Below, in pieces: positions 20,860-29,344 of a stretch of DNA of 64,000 nt. Source of the stretch: CAZZCU01 sp964652825 (GTDB lineage Bacteria > Bdellovibrionota_B > Oligoflexia > Oligoflexales > CAZZCU01); the NCBI GenBank assembly GCA_964652825.1, contig CAZZCU010000006.1, positions 39,708-103,707 of the forward strand. Reading direction: 5' to 3'. The stretch's first letter is position 1. Each line of letters opens with the position of its first letter. The notes under the pieces were generated by a model. That model worked only from the letters and a program-made list of their open reading frames with translations. It was not told the DNA's origin and did not search any database. A program made the translations under genes and the position numbers.

Positions 20860-21730
20860 GCGCACGCGACCCCACTAAGCGCGTTGATGCCATGTCCGCG
20901 TCGGTTTGCGTGGCGGTTTTGCGCTGCTGATAGGTTTTAATGAAGTTGCGTGCCAGTGCCAGACGGTCTTTGGCATTGATAAGTTTGTGCAAGGGGCCTG
21001 GCGCGTGTTCGCGCTCCAACGCCGCGATGGCGTCGATGTCCGGTGGTTTCTGAGCTTTTGGCTGATTGTTGGCGATTTTTTCCTGCTGCTGCAGCCATTG
21101 TTTCATCTCATTAACAATCTGCTCTTCGCGGTAGACGGTGGTTTTTAATTTCGCTACTCGCGACGCGCACTGATCCATCTCGGTAAAGATGCTGATCAGG
21201 CCGTTCAGGTTCGGGCCGATGTTGCGATGCTTAAGTGTTTTTTGGATGGATTCGACCAGGCTGTTGACTTGGCGGTCCGTGAGGAAGTTCTGGTTGCCGG
21301 CTTTCAATTGCAACCTTTCAAGCTCCTGGAGTGAACGATGAAGAATGGAAAGACGCAGAATCATCGTCCACGGCCGGCATTGCATCAACAGGGCCTGGGT
21401 GCTCCATTGGTTGATGCGTTGCAATTTATCGTAGAGTTTTCTTGCGAGTTTGAGGCGTTCCGCAAAGAAGTTCTTGAATAGCTGTTGCTCGCCGTCGGTA
21501 CGGACAGCGAATTGCGGAATACCTAATTCGTTATCACCGTTACCGCGATCATTCTCGAAGCTGCCCAGGATGATTAGTTTTTCGATTTCCGCTCGTGCCT
21601 GCTCCAGGCGTTTTAGTTTTTGCAGGTGTTCGGATTGTGTCAGAAAACCATTTTTATACTCGCGCTCCAAAGCGATCTCGAGATCGATTAGGCGCTGCTC
21701 GAAGTTGTCGATTGTTCGCGACCTGGTCAT
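20849..21730 (-). CDS. unknown coiled-coil protein, first of a tandem pair
   Basis: 293 residues, cytoplasmic by absence of a signal or membrane segment, strongly helical and rich in Gln, Leu, Arg and Lys. N-terminal heptads run through FEQRLIDLEIALEREYKNG and HLQKLKRLEQARAEIEKL; the middle holds WTMILRLSILHRSLQELERLQ followed by FLTDRQVNSLVESIQK, resembling the WLRLIESRL...MLSDDQLLNLATKQQ segment of its neighbour, which hints that the two genes are diverged copies. The C-terminal region carries LIAKDRLALARNFIKTYQQRK-like basic helices. No domain recognised. First gene of the run 21730 to 17616; divergent from the YciO-type gene. Confidence 0.7.
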   Translation of the reverse strand: MTRSRTIDNFEQRLIDLEIALEREYKNGFLTQSEHLQKLKRLEQARAEIEKLIILGSFENDRGNGDNELGIPQFAVRTDGEQQLFKNFFAERLKLARKLYDKLQRINQWSTQALLMQCRPWTMILRLSILHRSLQELERLQLKAGNQNFLTDRQVNSLVESIQKTLKHRNIGPNLNGLISIFTEMDQCASRVAKLKTTVYREEQIVNEMKQWLQQQEKIANNQPKAQKPPDIDAIAALEREHAPGPLHKLINAKDRLALARNFIKTYQQRKTATQTDADMASTRLVGSRAHGV

Positions 21731-21911
21731 GTCACAACCATGGGGTAGTTAGTGAGGATCGTTTGAAAGCCAAGAAGAGTCTGTGGTTTAAGCTATAGCT
21801 TGCTATTATTATCGCATGTGTTGTGGGTCCAGGTCGATAGAAGCAGGTGAGACTTGCTTAAGCTCCGTCAAGGGCATAGATTTATTGGCGAGCCTGGGAA
21901 AATTTGCGAGT

Positions 21912-22544
21912 GTGCAAAGCGTGGTAGAACACCTTTATACTTATATTGATCCGCCCAATGAGCGGGATTTGGCCAGGGCGAGCCGGATTTTGGCGGACAA
22001 TGGCGTGTTGGCTTATCCAACCGATGTCAACTGGGCCCTTGGTTGTGACGCGGCTAGTGTGAAAGCCCTGGATCGTATCCGCAGGTTAAAGCCGCATCAT
22101 CCCAAAGAACAGCCGTTTAGTCTGCTGTGCAGTTCGATTTCGATGGCCGCGCAAGTAGCGAATATTGATCACAGCGCCTATCGATTCCTCAAGAAAGCCT
22201 GGCCCGGTCCGTTTACCGTGCTTTTACCACGACATCGCAACCTGCCGCGGCAAATCAAGGACAAACGTCCGATAGTCGGTATCCGCGTGCCGGATAGTCC
22301 GCTGATTTTGGCATTGGTGGAGCATTATGGTAAGCCATTGGCGACGACGTCCATCCCCTTGTGGGATGGTCAGGTGATGATCCATGGTTATCAGGTCAGC
22401 GAGCACTTTGGTCATGGTATCGATTTGATTTTGGATCTGGGTGACGAGGTGAGCGGTAACGAATCAACCATTATTGATCTTGCCGAAGGTGCGCCGCGTC
22501 TGATCAGATTGGGCAATGGTGATCCGGGTGTTTTCGGTTTATGA
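21912..22544 (+). CDS. YciO/Sua5/YrdC-family protein
   Basis: About 210 residues. The YrdC fold is evident: ILADNGVLAYPTDVNWALGCDA, DRIRRLKPHHPKEQPFSLLC, RFLKKAWPGPFTVLLPRHRNLPR, VGIRVPDSP and a C-terminal TIIDLAEGAPRLIRLGNGDPG. It is closer in layout to YciO than to TsaC/Sua5 (no Sua5 C-terminal domain), so it may or may not make threonylcarbamoyl-AMP; the TsaD partner gene is at 49321. The start is uncertain: the frame is open back to 21816, but homology begins at VEHLYTYIDPPNE, so GTG 21912 or GTG 21921 is likely; no clear ribosome site decides. lipB follows after 13 bases. Confidence 0.85.
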   Translation: MQSVVEHLYTYIDPPNERDLARASRILADNGVLAYPTDVNWALGCDAASVKALDRIRRLKPHHPKEQPFSLLCSSISMAAQVANIDHSAYRFLKKAWPGPFTVLLPRHRNLPRQIKDKRPIVGIRVPDSPLILALVEHYGKPLATTSIPLWDGQVMIHGYQVSEHFGHGIDLILDLGDEVSGNESTIIDLAEGAPRLIRLGNGDPGVFGL

Positions 22545-22557
22545 GCGGAATACGATT

Positions 22558-23214
22558 ATGACGAGTGTGCCCCAAGTAAAATTATTGGATATGGGCGTGC
22601 TTCCGTATGGGGAGGCGCTGCATTTGCAGGAAACCGAACTGGATCGAGTCGTGAGAGGCGACAGTCCGGGCACGATTTTTTTTGTGCAGCATCCGTCCGT
22701 CCTTACTTTGGGTAAGAACAGTGATTTGGCTTTCCTGAAATATGCGCCAGAATATTTTACTGACCGTGGCATTGAAATCACCCGTTGTGAACGTGGCGGC
22801 GAAGTGACGGCGCACATGCCCGGGCAGTTGGTGGTTTATCCGATTTTGCCAGTAGGTAGATTGCGGATAAATGTACGTGCCTATATTCAAGCTCTCGAAA
22901 ACGCCGTGATTAAAACTTTGCACTTATGGAATATCACCGGCAACCGTGATGCTGAGTATCCGGGGGTTTGGGTTGGTAAGCGTAAAATCTGCGCGATCGG
23001 TGTTCGTATTAAACAGCGGACCAGTATGCATGGGATGGCACTCAATATTACGAATGATCTCGGGCTTTTCGACGAGATTGTTCCTTGTGGGATCAACGGT
23101 CGGGGCGTGACCAGCATGGCTCGCGAAGCCGGGGATGGGGCCGTGAATATGGCCAATGTACAGGCACAATTAGGCCAGGCGTTGGCTGATGCTTTGGCAG
23201 TCAAACATGATTGA
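22558..23214 (+). CDS. lipB: lipoyl(octanoyl) transferase
   Basis: 218 residues from ATG 22558; an earlier in-frame GTG at 22516 lies inside the previous gene. Moves octanoyl from acyl carrier protein to lipoyl domains, such as that of SucB here. Motifs: VLTLGKNSD, CERGGEVTAHMPGQLVVYPIL, the Lys in GKRKICAIGVRI, and PCGINGRGVTSM with the catalytic Cys. Full-length match. No lipA gene in the window. Part of the unit beginning with the YciO-type gene. Confidence 0.95.
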   Translation: MTSVPQVKLLDMGVLPYGEALHLQETELDRVVRGDSPGTIFFVQHPSVLTLGKNSDLAFLKYAPEYFTDRGIEITRCERGGEVTAHMPGQLVVYPILPVGRLRINVRAYIQALENAVIKTLHLWNITGNRDAEYPGVWVGKRKICAIGVRIKQRTSMHGMALNITNDLGLFDEIVPCGINGRGVTSMAREAGDGAVNMANVQAQLGQALADALAVKHD

Positions 23215-23279
23215 AAGCTTGCCAAAGGCCGGCTTTGGCAATACGATCCTCACGATTAAAAGGCAAGGCGTGGTTATTT

Positions 23280-23570
23280 GTGGAATTTGAAAAATCAACA
23301 TTGACGCAGGTATCATCCCAGAGCTCTGGTGTTCCGGAACAGGGTGACAAGCTCCTCGCTTGTTGTATGAATACGATCGCGGTACATTCCGCCCACAACC
23401 CGATGATGGTTTGTCCGGAATGCAAACAAATCGTTAAGTGCTTCGATAACGAGCGCGCCTTCAGCAACTACGTTAAGTTTTGTGAATCACGCCATCGCAA
23501 AGTGTTTACTGCTCGCCACGAGAAGTTCTTTGTCGTGGTATTCCGCTCCTACGACACCTTCGCATCTTAG
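23280..23570 (+). CDS. small hypothetical protein with possible C2HC zinc site
   Basis: 96 residues if started at GTG 23280; the frame stays open to 23211 but upstream codons overlap lipB and look non-protein. The C-terminal half has VCPECKQIVKCFDNERAFSNYVKFCESRHRK, a CxxC followed about 20 residues later by CxxxH, compatible with a zinc-binding finger, and ends in a hydrophobic FFVVVFRSYDTF. No family recognised. Its stop codon lies inside the left arm of the palindromic element at 23566. Downstream of lipB on the same strand. Coding status is moderate only. Confidence 0.45.
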   Translation: MEFEKSTLTQVSSQSSGVPEQGDKLLACCMNTIAVHSAHNPMMVCPECKQIVKCFDNERAFSNYVKFCESRHRKVFTARHEKFFVVVFRSYDTFAS

Positions 23571-23695
23571 ACACTATTTTAAAATCACGCTAACTGCGTT
23601 GCCGCGGCGTCGCCGGATCCTCATTTACCTCAATGTAAACTCCGGTCCGACTCCTCCTTGCGCCTTGCCAGCGTGATTTTAAAATAGCGTCTTAG
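23566..23695. repeat. 130-bp palindromic intergenic element
   Basis: Two 26-base arms, 23566-23591 and 23670-23695, are inverted copies matching at 24 of 26 positions and contain the core CTATTTTAAAATCACGCT. The 78-base centre carries smaller inverted motifs (CCGGA...TCCGG and TTTAC...GTAAA around 23612-23645), so the whole can fold into a long branched hairpin. Both flanking convergent genes use stop codons lying in the arms, so it could act as a bidirectional terminator. The design resembles palindromic, MITE-like intergenic repeats of proteobacteria. Only one copy is in the window. Confidence 0.75.
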
Positions 23696-24195
23696 CAGCC
23701 GCAGACGCGGCAAACCTTTTTACATGTCCGTGCCATGTGCGCTGGTGGGAATTCGCCACACATATCAATAATGTAAGGACACGCCCAGGAATCAAACGAG
23801 CAGGTGAAGCCGGCTTGTGACCAAGGCGGTGTTTGTGATGATGCTGGTATGGGTGCACCTGGTTTGGCGGGAATGCATGGATAGCAGCGCTCTTCCGGTG
23901 CTGAGCAGACGCGGTAGTTGCAGGTTTTGCGCTCGTCGCAGGTGCGTTGCCAGGTCCAATTCAAGCTGGTGCGTGGAGCTGTAACGCCGCCGGCGCTGCC
24001 GCCCCCGCCTCCTCCACCGCCGGAGAAATTAAAAGGCGTCATGGTGGTCGTTCTGGTTGGGGTCGCTGCTTCCGCCGCTTGTTGATTGCGGCGGTTGGAT
24101 GGCGAGCTGCCGAATAAATTCTGTTCTTTTGAGCAGCCAGACAAAAGCACGTAGCTTGCAGCAAGCAAAATATGAAGATAGGTGCGACAAACCAT
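23692..24195 (-). CDS. Cys-rich lipoprotein with ShKT-like C-terminus
   Basis: 167 residues. MVCRTYLHILLAASYVLLSGC is a textbook lipoprotein signal. A Ser/Thr/Gln-rich linker and an eight-glycine tract follow, then about 14 cysteines in the last 90 residues. The C-terminal segment has cysteine spacing C-6-C-6-C-11-C-3-C-2-C with Met four residues before the fourth Cys (MARTCKKVCRVC), the pattern of ShKT domains, known from sea-anemone toxins and secreted eukaryotic proteins and seen only sporadically in bacteria. The preceding part (RTCDERKTCNYRVCSAPEERCYPC) has a second Cys cluster. Surface exposure and disulfide bonding are inferred. Expressed from the same strand as the radical SAM gene, 127 bases downstream of it. 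Confidence 0.7.
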   Translation of the reverse strand: MVCRTYLHILLAASYVLLSGCSKEQNLFGSSPSNRRNQQAAEAATPTRTTTMTPFNFSGGGGGGGGSAGGVTAPRTSLNWTWQRTCDERKTCNYRVCSAPEERCYPCIPAKPGAPIPASSQTPPWSQAGFTCSFDSWACPYIIDMCGEFPPAHMARTCKKVCRVCGC

Positions 24196-24322
24196 GTCGG
24201 TCCAGTCCCTGGCAATAAAGAGGAAATGACGTTCTTTTATCGGAATAATTGCCGCTCGCTTGATATGCGTTGGCTTCTACATCCGACTTGATTGAGGAAA
24301 TTATCAGAAGTTGTGAAAATGA

Positions 24323-26902
24323 CTAATGACTCGCGAAGCCAAGCTTCTGCACCGGAACGGTGCGGGAATCAAAGCCCACAGGAAGCAGCGCCTCGATCAG
24401 CAGGAAGGGCGTCAGTGTCTGACCGTTTTGCGCGGCTATGGTGTACTCCAGTTGTGGTCCATCATCGGATGGGTGAAGCCGGATCGTTTTGATATGAGTG
24501 CGTAGATCGATCGTTGAATGGCGTTCATTCCCACTTTTGTCTTTGCGGCTGCGTTGAATCAAAAATGATTCGCTGGCATTGATTTCCGCGATTTTGTTGC
24601 GCAGAACATTCAAGTCGGCGACTTCCGATTTCAGTTGCGCACGGAAAGTCTGGCTCTTGATGAGTTCGCTGATGGTTGGTTCCTCAGGAGTCAAATCCTG
24701 TGCGGTCAGCAGCTGGATTTCTATTGGTAAAAATTGATTGATCTGGTGGATGAGTTCGCGACAACTTAAATTTGTTCCCAGATAGATATCAAATATCTCG
24801 CAATTGGAACTGACGCCGACCGGTAGCGCCGGACCCATAGAAAGTTTGGGGCGTGAATGAATTGCATTGTCGAAAAGCACGCCGATGTCAGCACGCATAA
24901 AGGCGCGTATCAAAGCCCCTTGCAAATCAATGGTGGAGATATAAACGCCGCTGCCATGTTTTTGATACTGAAAACGTAGGCGTCGTTGTCGCGGTGGTCC
25001 ATAGATCGGCGCGCGCGTTTCATCATCATGAGGCTTGGTGAATGCCACGGGCACGGGGGTTTTGTTGACGATGGGTGCGACACCAGTATGGTCGTTGCAA
25101 AGACCACAAGCATGACAAGAATCAAAGGAGCAATCCTCGGTTGCCATGCCGATCGTGGCTTTGGTGAATTCGTTCTTAAAAAACTTGGGATGAATGCCGG
25201 AATAAAGACGATGCCAAGGCAAACGTTCGTCAAAATCACGGCCGCGCATGCCTTCTTCGGCGAGATTGATGCCGAGTTCGGCTTCCAGTTGCGTGATCGC
25301 GGTGCGCCAGATGTTCAGATTCAATTTTTCCTGCCAGCAGTCGAATTTGGCGCCAAGCTCATAGGCGCGCAGAATCAGCTTGCCGGCCAGGCGCGAGCCG
25401 CGCGCGACGATGCCCTCGACCCAGCTATTGTCAGCGTTATGCGTGCGCAGCGTAATGTTTTTGGGGAAGCGGATGTGCTGACGGATCAGACGTTGCTTGC
25501 GGAAAATTTCCTGATGGGAAATCTGCTCATGCCATTGAAACGGTGTATGCGGTTTGGGCACGAAGTTCGAGACCGAGATGGTGATTTGTTTTTTGCCCGG
25601 AAGATGACTGGTGGCGCGAAAAACAGTGTTGCCGATATCGGCGATAGCAATGACATCGTCGTCGGTTTCGGTTGGCAGGCCGATCATGAAATACATTTTT
25701 ACGTGCTGCCAGCCATTGCTGAATAGCATTTTGACGGTATCGATAATTTCTTGTTCAGTGAAATTTTTATTGATGACTTCGCGCATCCGTTGCGAACCTG
25801 CTTCGGGCGCGATCGTAAAACCAGCGCGCCGTTCTTCTTTGAGTACGTCGAGATACTCAACCTGCAGTGCTTCCAGTCGCGTCGATGGCAGGCTGATACT
25901 TAAATGTTCTTTGCGATAACGATCCATCAAAGCTTTCATGACCGGATGCAGATGGCTGTAATCCGCGGACGACAGACTTAACAGACCGACTTCGTAAATG
26001 CCGGTATTCTTGATGCTCTCTTCGATCAGCTGAACGACTTTTTGCGGATTGCGCTCGCGGCGCGGACGATAGACATAGCCGGCCTGACAAAAGCGGCATG
26101 AACGCGTACAGCCGCGTTGAATTTCTACGGAAACCCGTTCGTGTACCGGTTTAATCGCCGGCGTGACCGGTGCCGTCGGATAGGCAACCTTATCGAGGTC
26201 AGCGACAATGCGTCGTTCAATCAAACGTGGCGCGAGAAGGCCACGCTTTAATTTCACAAAACGCTTCTGGTCGTCATAGACCGGAGTGAAATAACCAGGA
26301 ACATAGATGCCTTTGATTTGTGACAGATCAAATAAAATCTGTGCGCGCGTTTTGCTGGCAGCACGCCCGGCCGCTATGCAGTCGCCAACTTCCAACACGA
26401 CTTCTTCGCCTTCGCCCAAAACCGCGAAATCCAAAAAATCAGCGATGGGTTCGACATTGAACACGCACGGACCGCCGGCGCAGATCAGCGGATCAGACTC
26501 GCGCCGGTCTTTGGCCAGCAAGGGAATATGCGCGAGATCGAGCATGTAGAGGACGTTGGTGTAGCACAGCTCGTATTGCAACGAGAAACCGATGCAATCA
26601 AAGGCGTGCAAAGGTTGATTGCTTTCGCGTGCGCTCAGCGGCTCGCCGGTTTTTTTGAGAAGCGCCCCCATATCTTCGAGGGGAGCGAATGCCCGATCCG
26701 CCATGAAATCGGGTTGTTCATTCAGTGTATGATAGATGATCTGCATTCCCAGGTTGGCGGTGCCGATTTCATAGGCATCCGGGAAGGCCAGGCAAAAGCG
26801 TACGCTTGCGGCCGCAAAATCCTTGTTATAGGTATTTTCTTCCCGCCCCACATATTGATAGGGTTTTTGCACTGAGCTGAGTTGTTCTCGCCAGCAGGTC
26901 AT
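24323..26902 (-). CDS. TIGR03960-type radical SAM protein with TIGR03936/DUF2344 C-terminus
   Basis: 859 residues. N-terminal region (LAFPDAYEIGTANLGMQIIYHTLNE) resembles the B12-binding-like fold that begins this family; the radical SAM cluster motif GCTRSCRFCQAGYVYRP (CxxxCxxC) lies near residue 266. A second Cys group, CSFDSCHACGLCND, near residue 600 may bind another metal cluster. The last ~210 residues (RFQYQKHGSGVYISTIDL...) match the DUF2344 domain, which in many genomes is a separate gene; here the two are fused, as in a number of lineages. The reaction is unknown; in other bacteria the family often lies near rodA or RNase G genes. Here it follows ctpA by 26 bases. Confidence 0.88.
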   Translation of the reverse strand: MTCWREQLSSVQKPYQYVGREENTYNKDFAAASVRFCLAFPDAYEIGTANLGMQIIYHTLNEQPDFMADRAFAPLEDMGALLKKTGEPLSARESNQPLHAFDCIGFSLQYELCYTNVLYMLDLAHIPLLAKDRRESDPLICAGGPCVFNVEPIADFLDFAVLGEGEEVVLEVGDCIAAGRAASKTRAQILFDLSQIKGIYVPGYFTPVYDDQKRFVKLKRGLLAPRLIERRIVADLDKVAYPTAPVTPAIKPVHERVSVEIQRGCTRSCRFCQAGYVYRPRRERNPQKVVQLIEESIKNTGIYEVGLLSLSSADYSHLHPVMKALMDRYRKEHLSISLPSTRLEALQVEYLDVLKEERRAGFTIAPEAGSQRMREVINKNFTEQEIIDTVKMLFSNGWQHVKMYFMIGLPTETDDDVIAIADIGNTVFRATSHLPGKKQITISVSNFVPKPHTPFQWHEQISHQEIFRKQRLIRQHIRFPKNITLRTHNADNSWVEGIVARGSRLAGKLILRAYELGAKFDCWQEKLNLNIWRTAITQLEAELGINLAEEGMRGRDFDERLPWHRLYSGIHPKFFKNEFTKATIGMATEDCSFDSCHACGLCNDHTGVAPIVNKTPVPVAFTKPHDDETRAPIYGPPRQRRLRFQYQKHGSGVYISTIDLQGALIRAFMRADIGVLFDNAIHSRPKLSMGPALPVGVSSNCEIFDIYLGTNLSCRELIHQINQFLPIEIQLLTAQDLTPEEPTISELIKSQTFRAQLKSEVADLNVLRNKIAEINASESFLIQRSRKDKSGNERHSTIDLRTHIKTIRLHPSDDGPQLEYTIAAQNGQTLTPFLLIEALLPVGFDSRTVPVQKLGFASH

Positions 26903-26928
26903 ATTTGAGTAGTACCGTTATTTAGCAA

Positions 26929-28350
26929 TTATTTTTTATTTTTCTCGGAATTGCCCGTTGTCCCGGCTTTATCAGGAGTTCTCTGACGGGGCGAGGGTTT
27001 TTTGTCGAATCGCGACCAGCCTTTCAAATAGGTATAGGCGGTAACGAGTTGATTGTCTTTTCGCATCGGCTCCGACCACGACTGGATGTCATGCTCGATG
27101 CCCTTTTCCTTAGCAATATCGCTGAGGTCCTGAGCTTCAATGTGGCCGTCGAGATCGGATTCTTTTTTGCTGGCTTTGCTTTTGCCTTTTTCTTTGTCAT
27201 CGGTCTTGGTTTTATCGGTCGAGGCGGTTTCATTCTCGGTGTTGCTTGGCAACACCACGATATCTGGCGTGATGCCTTTAGCTTGAATAGAGCGATCCTT
27301 GGGCGTGTAGTAACGGGCAACGGTTAACTTGAGGCCACTGCCGTCTGGCAGTGAAACTACCGTTTGGACCGAGCCCTTGCCAAAAGTCGTCGTACCGATA
27401 ATCAGCGCGCGCTCATGATCCTGCAAGGCGCCGGCAACAATTTCAGAAGCACTCGCCGAGCCGCCGTTGACCAGCACGACGATGGGAAAGTTGGGAAGCG
27501 TATCGCGTTTGTGTGCGTACTCACGTTCCATGCGATCTTTGTCACGTCCTACGGTCGAGACAATCAGCCCGCTCTCAATAAACATGTCACATACTTGAAC
27601 AGCTTGATCGAGCAATCCGCCGGGGTTGTCGCGCATATCCAAAATGAGACCTTTGACTTTATCGCCGCGTTTTTTGAGTCCCGCGTTTAATTCGGTAGCG
27701 GTGTTCTCCTGAAAACTCGTGATGCGTGCATAAACAAACCCATCGTTCAAATCCTGGACGCGTACGGATTTGACTTTGATCACCTCGCGTTTGAGCGAGA
27801 AGTTGAGTACGTCCGGTGTGTCCTTACGGCGAATGGACAATTTCAGAATGGAGCCGGGTGCGCCGCGCATTTTGTCGACGGCGTCGTTGCTTTTGAGTTT
27901 TTCCAAAAGCACGCCGTCGATGGCGATAATCTCATCGCCACTTTTGACGCCAGCGCGATCCGCCGGTGTGTCTTCGATGGGCGAAACCACGATGAGCTTG
28001 CCGCGCTCCTGCGACACAATGATGCCGACGCCACCGAATTTACCTTGGGTATCGATCGTGAGCTGTTCAAAGGCTTTTTTGGGCATCAGCATTGTATGTG
28101 GATCAAGTTTCTCCACGACGCCCTTCAGAGCGTATTGAATCATCTGCTCTTGTTGAACTTTCGTCGGATCCACATACATGGATTCCAGATAATAAAGGCC
28201 ACGCGCCAAAGTCTCGAGAGCCTTATAGCGATCCCCCAGGTCGGGAACAGCCGGTGCGGGAGTCGCAGGCGCCGGTGCTTGCGCTAATAGCGAAGCTTGA
28301 CCACACAGCGCGGCGCTGATGAGCATGAGAGACAGTCGAAAACGTTTCAT
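26929..28350 (-). CDS. ctpA: S41-family C-terminal processing protease
   Basis: 473 residues with a signal peptide (MKRFRLSLMLISAALCGQASLLAQ) and thus periplasmic. A PDZ domain (about residues 90-185; GVGIIVSQERGKLIVVSPIEDTPADRAGVKSGDEI) presents substrate C-termini; the protease core has NGGSASASEIVAGALQD with nucleophile Ser300 and TTFGKGSVQTV with general base Lys325. The region after residue ~375 is charged, Lys/Asp/Glu-rich. Family members trim C-termini of periplasmic and envelope proteins, including cell-wall hydrolases. The PilF-like TPR lipoprotein gene ends 38 bases upstream; such tail-specific proteases often work with TPR adaptor lipoproteins (for example Prc-NlpI), so a partnership is possible. 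Confidence 0.93.
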   Translation of the reverse strand: MKRFRLSLMLISAALCGQASLLAQAPAPATPAPAVPDLGDRYKALETLARGLYYLESMYVDPTKVQQEQMIQYALKGVVEKLDPHTMLMPKKAFEQLTIDTQGKFGGVGIIVSQERGKLIVVSPIEDTPADRAGVKSGDEIIAIDGVLLEKLKSNDAVDKMRGAPGSILKLSIRRKDTPDVLNFSLKREVIKVKSVRVQDLNDGFVYARITSFQENTATELNAGLKKRGDKVKGLILDMRDNPGGLLDQAVQVCDMFIESGLIVSTVGRDKDRMEREYAHKRDTLPNFPIVVLVNGGSASASEIVAGALQDHERALIIGTTTFGKGSVQTVVSLPDGSGLKLTVARYYTPKDRSIQAKGITPDIVVLPSNTENETASTDKTKTDDKEKGKSKASKKESDLDGHIEAQDLSDIAKEKGIEHDIQSWSEPMRKDNQLVTAYTYLKGWSRFDKKPSPRQRTPDKAGTTGNSEKNKK

Positions 28351-28388
28351 CCAAAAGGCCTTCTATGGTGTAACAGCGAAGGTAGCGG

Positions 28389-29207
28389 TTAGCGGACCTT
28401 TTGGTCAAGGATATCCTGGCGATTACCGCCATCTAATTTATTCAGGGTTTGCTCCGCTTGTTTTTTATCCAGCGCGCTGATCTTGTCGGTTTTAATAAAT
28501 TCCTTCAGCAACGCTGTCGCCTGCGCGCGGCGATTTTCTTGGAGATGTATGCGGAACAACGCTTTGATCGGATCAAAGCAGACTTTGCAGGAAACTCTCG
28601 CCATCTCGTACTTAGTCATGGCCTGACTTTGCCGGTTCGTACGTTCATAAATCCCGGCGAGGCGGATCAAAGACAGATAGAAACCGGGGTTTTCTTCAAG
28701 CGCGGTGACATAGTGTTTTTCCGCTTGCTTGAGGTTCTTGCGCATCTCGGCGGCATAGCCGAGATTATGTTCTAGTCGTTCCGGATAGGGATAGGCTTCG
28801 AGACCGCGCTTTTTCACTTCGCCGAGAATTTTCTCAGCTTCCTTGTACTTGCCGGTATCGATGAGTGATGAACTAAGATTAAGACCCGAAGCGGGGGAAC
28901 CATTCAATTTGTAAGCATTGCGAAAATGCGTGACCGCTCTGGCTTTGTTATCCAGGGCCAACTGCGTCAAACCCATGAGATTCTGCAAATCCGCGTCTTT
29001 TGGGTGCTTCATGATCAACGGCCGCAACTCCGCATGAGCGCGCTTGGCTTCCGCGGCATCCAGATAGCTCATGATCATCGATTTTTGCGTGTCGAGGATT
29101 TCAGCGTTGGTTTTGCTGGTCGGCTTGGTGGTGGTTTGACAGGCGGAGATAAACCAAAAGCAGCTAATCGCAACGACTGTGGCAAGCGATGTACGATAGG
29201 TAGTCAT
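28389..29207 (-). CDS. TPR lipoprotein, PilF/PilW- or NlpI-like
   Basis: 272 residues from ATG 29207 (TGGGG five bases upstream; the upstream TTG 29219 is less likely). Signal with FISAC lipobox. At least four TPR-like helix pairs: AHAELRPLIMKHPKDADLQNLMGLTQLAL, ARAVTHFRNAYKLNG, YKEAEKILGEVKKRG, and QAEKHYVTALEENPGFYLSLIRLAGIYER. This is the layout of PilF/PilW, the outer-membrane pilotin-like lipoprotein of type IV pili, but no pilus genes are in the window; an adaptor role for the adjacent CtpA is an alternative. Divergent from rodZ. Confidence 0.75.
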   Translation of the reverse strand: MTTYRTSLATVVAISCFWFISACQTTTKPTSKTNAEILDTQKSMIMSYLDAAEAKRAHAELRPLIMKHPKDADLQNLMGLTQLALDNKARAVTHFRNAYKLNGSPASGLNLSSSLIDTGKYKEAEKILGEVKKRGLEAYPYPERLEHNLGYAAEMRKNLKQAEKHYVTALEENPGFYLSLIRLAGIYERTNRQSQAMTKYEMARVSCKVCFDPIKALFRIHLQENRRAQATALLKEFIKTDKISALDKKQAEQTLNKLDGGNRQDILDQKVR

Positions 29208-29344
29208 GATAAACCCCAAAATGGCCGACGGTTAGAAGTTCTTTCTTTGCGAAAAAAACTATCAGTTGCTGGTATTTTGCCCTATTGTAACAGAAGAAGC
29301 TGTGTATAGTTTAGTCTTAATCTGGGTCATGTGAGAGAGTTCCG

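Noticed and set aside
24986..25726. 246-codon open frame antisense to the radical SAM gene
   Set aside because: Shadow; the opposite strand shows conserved radical SAM motifs.
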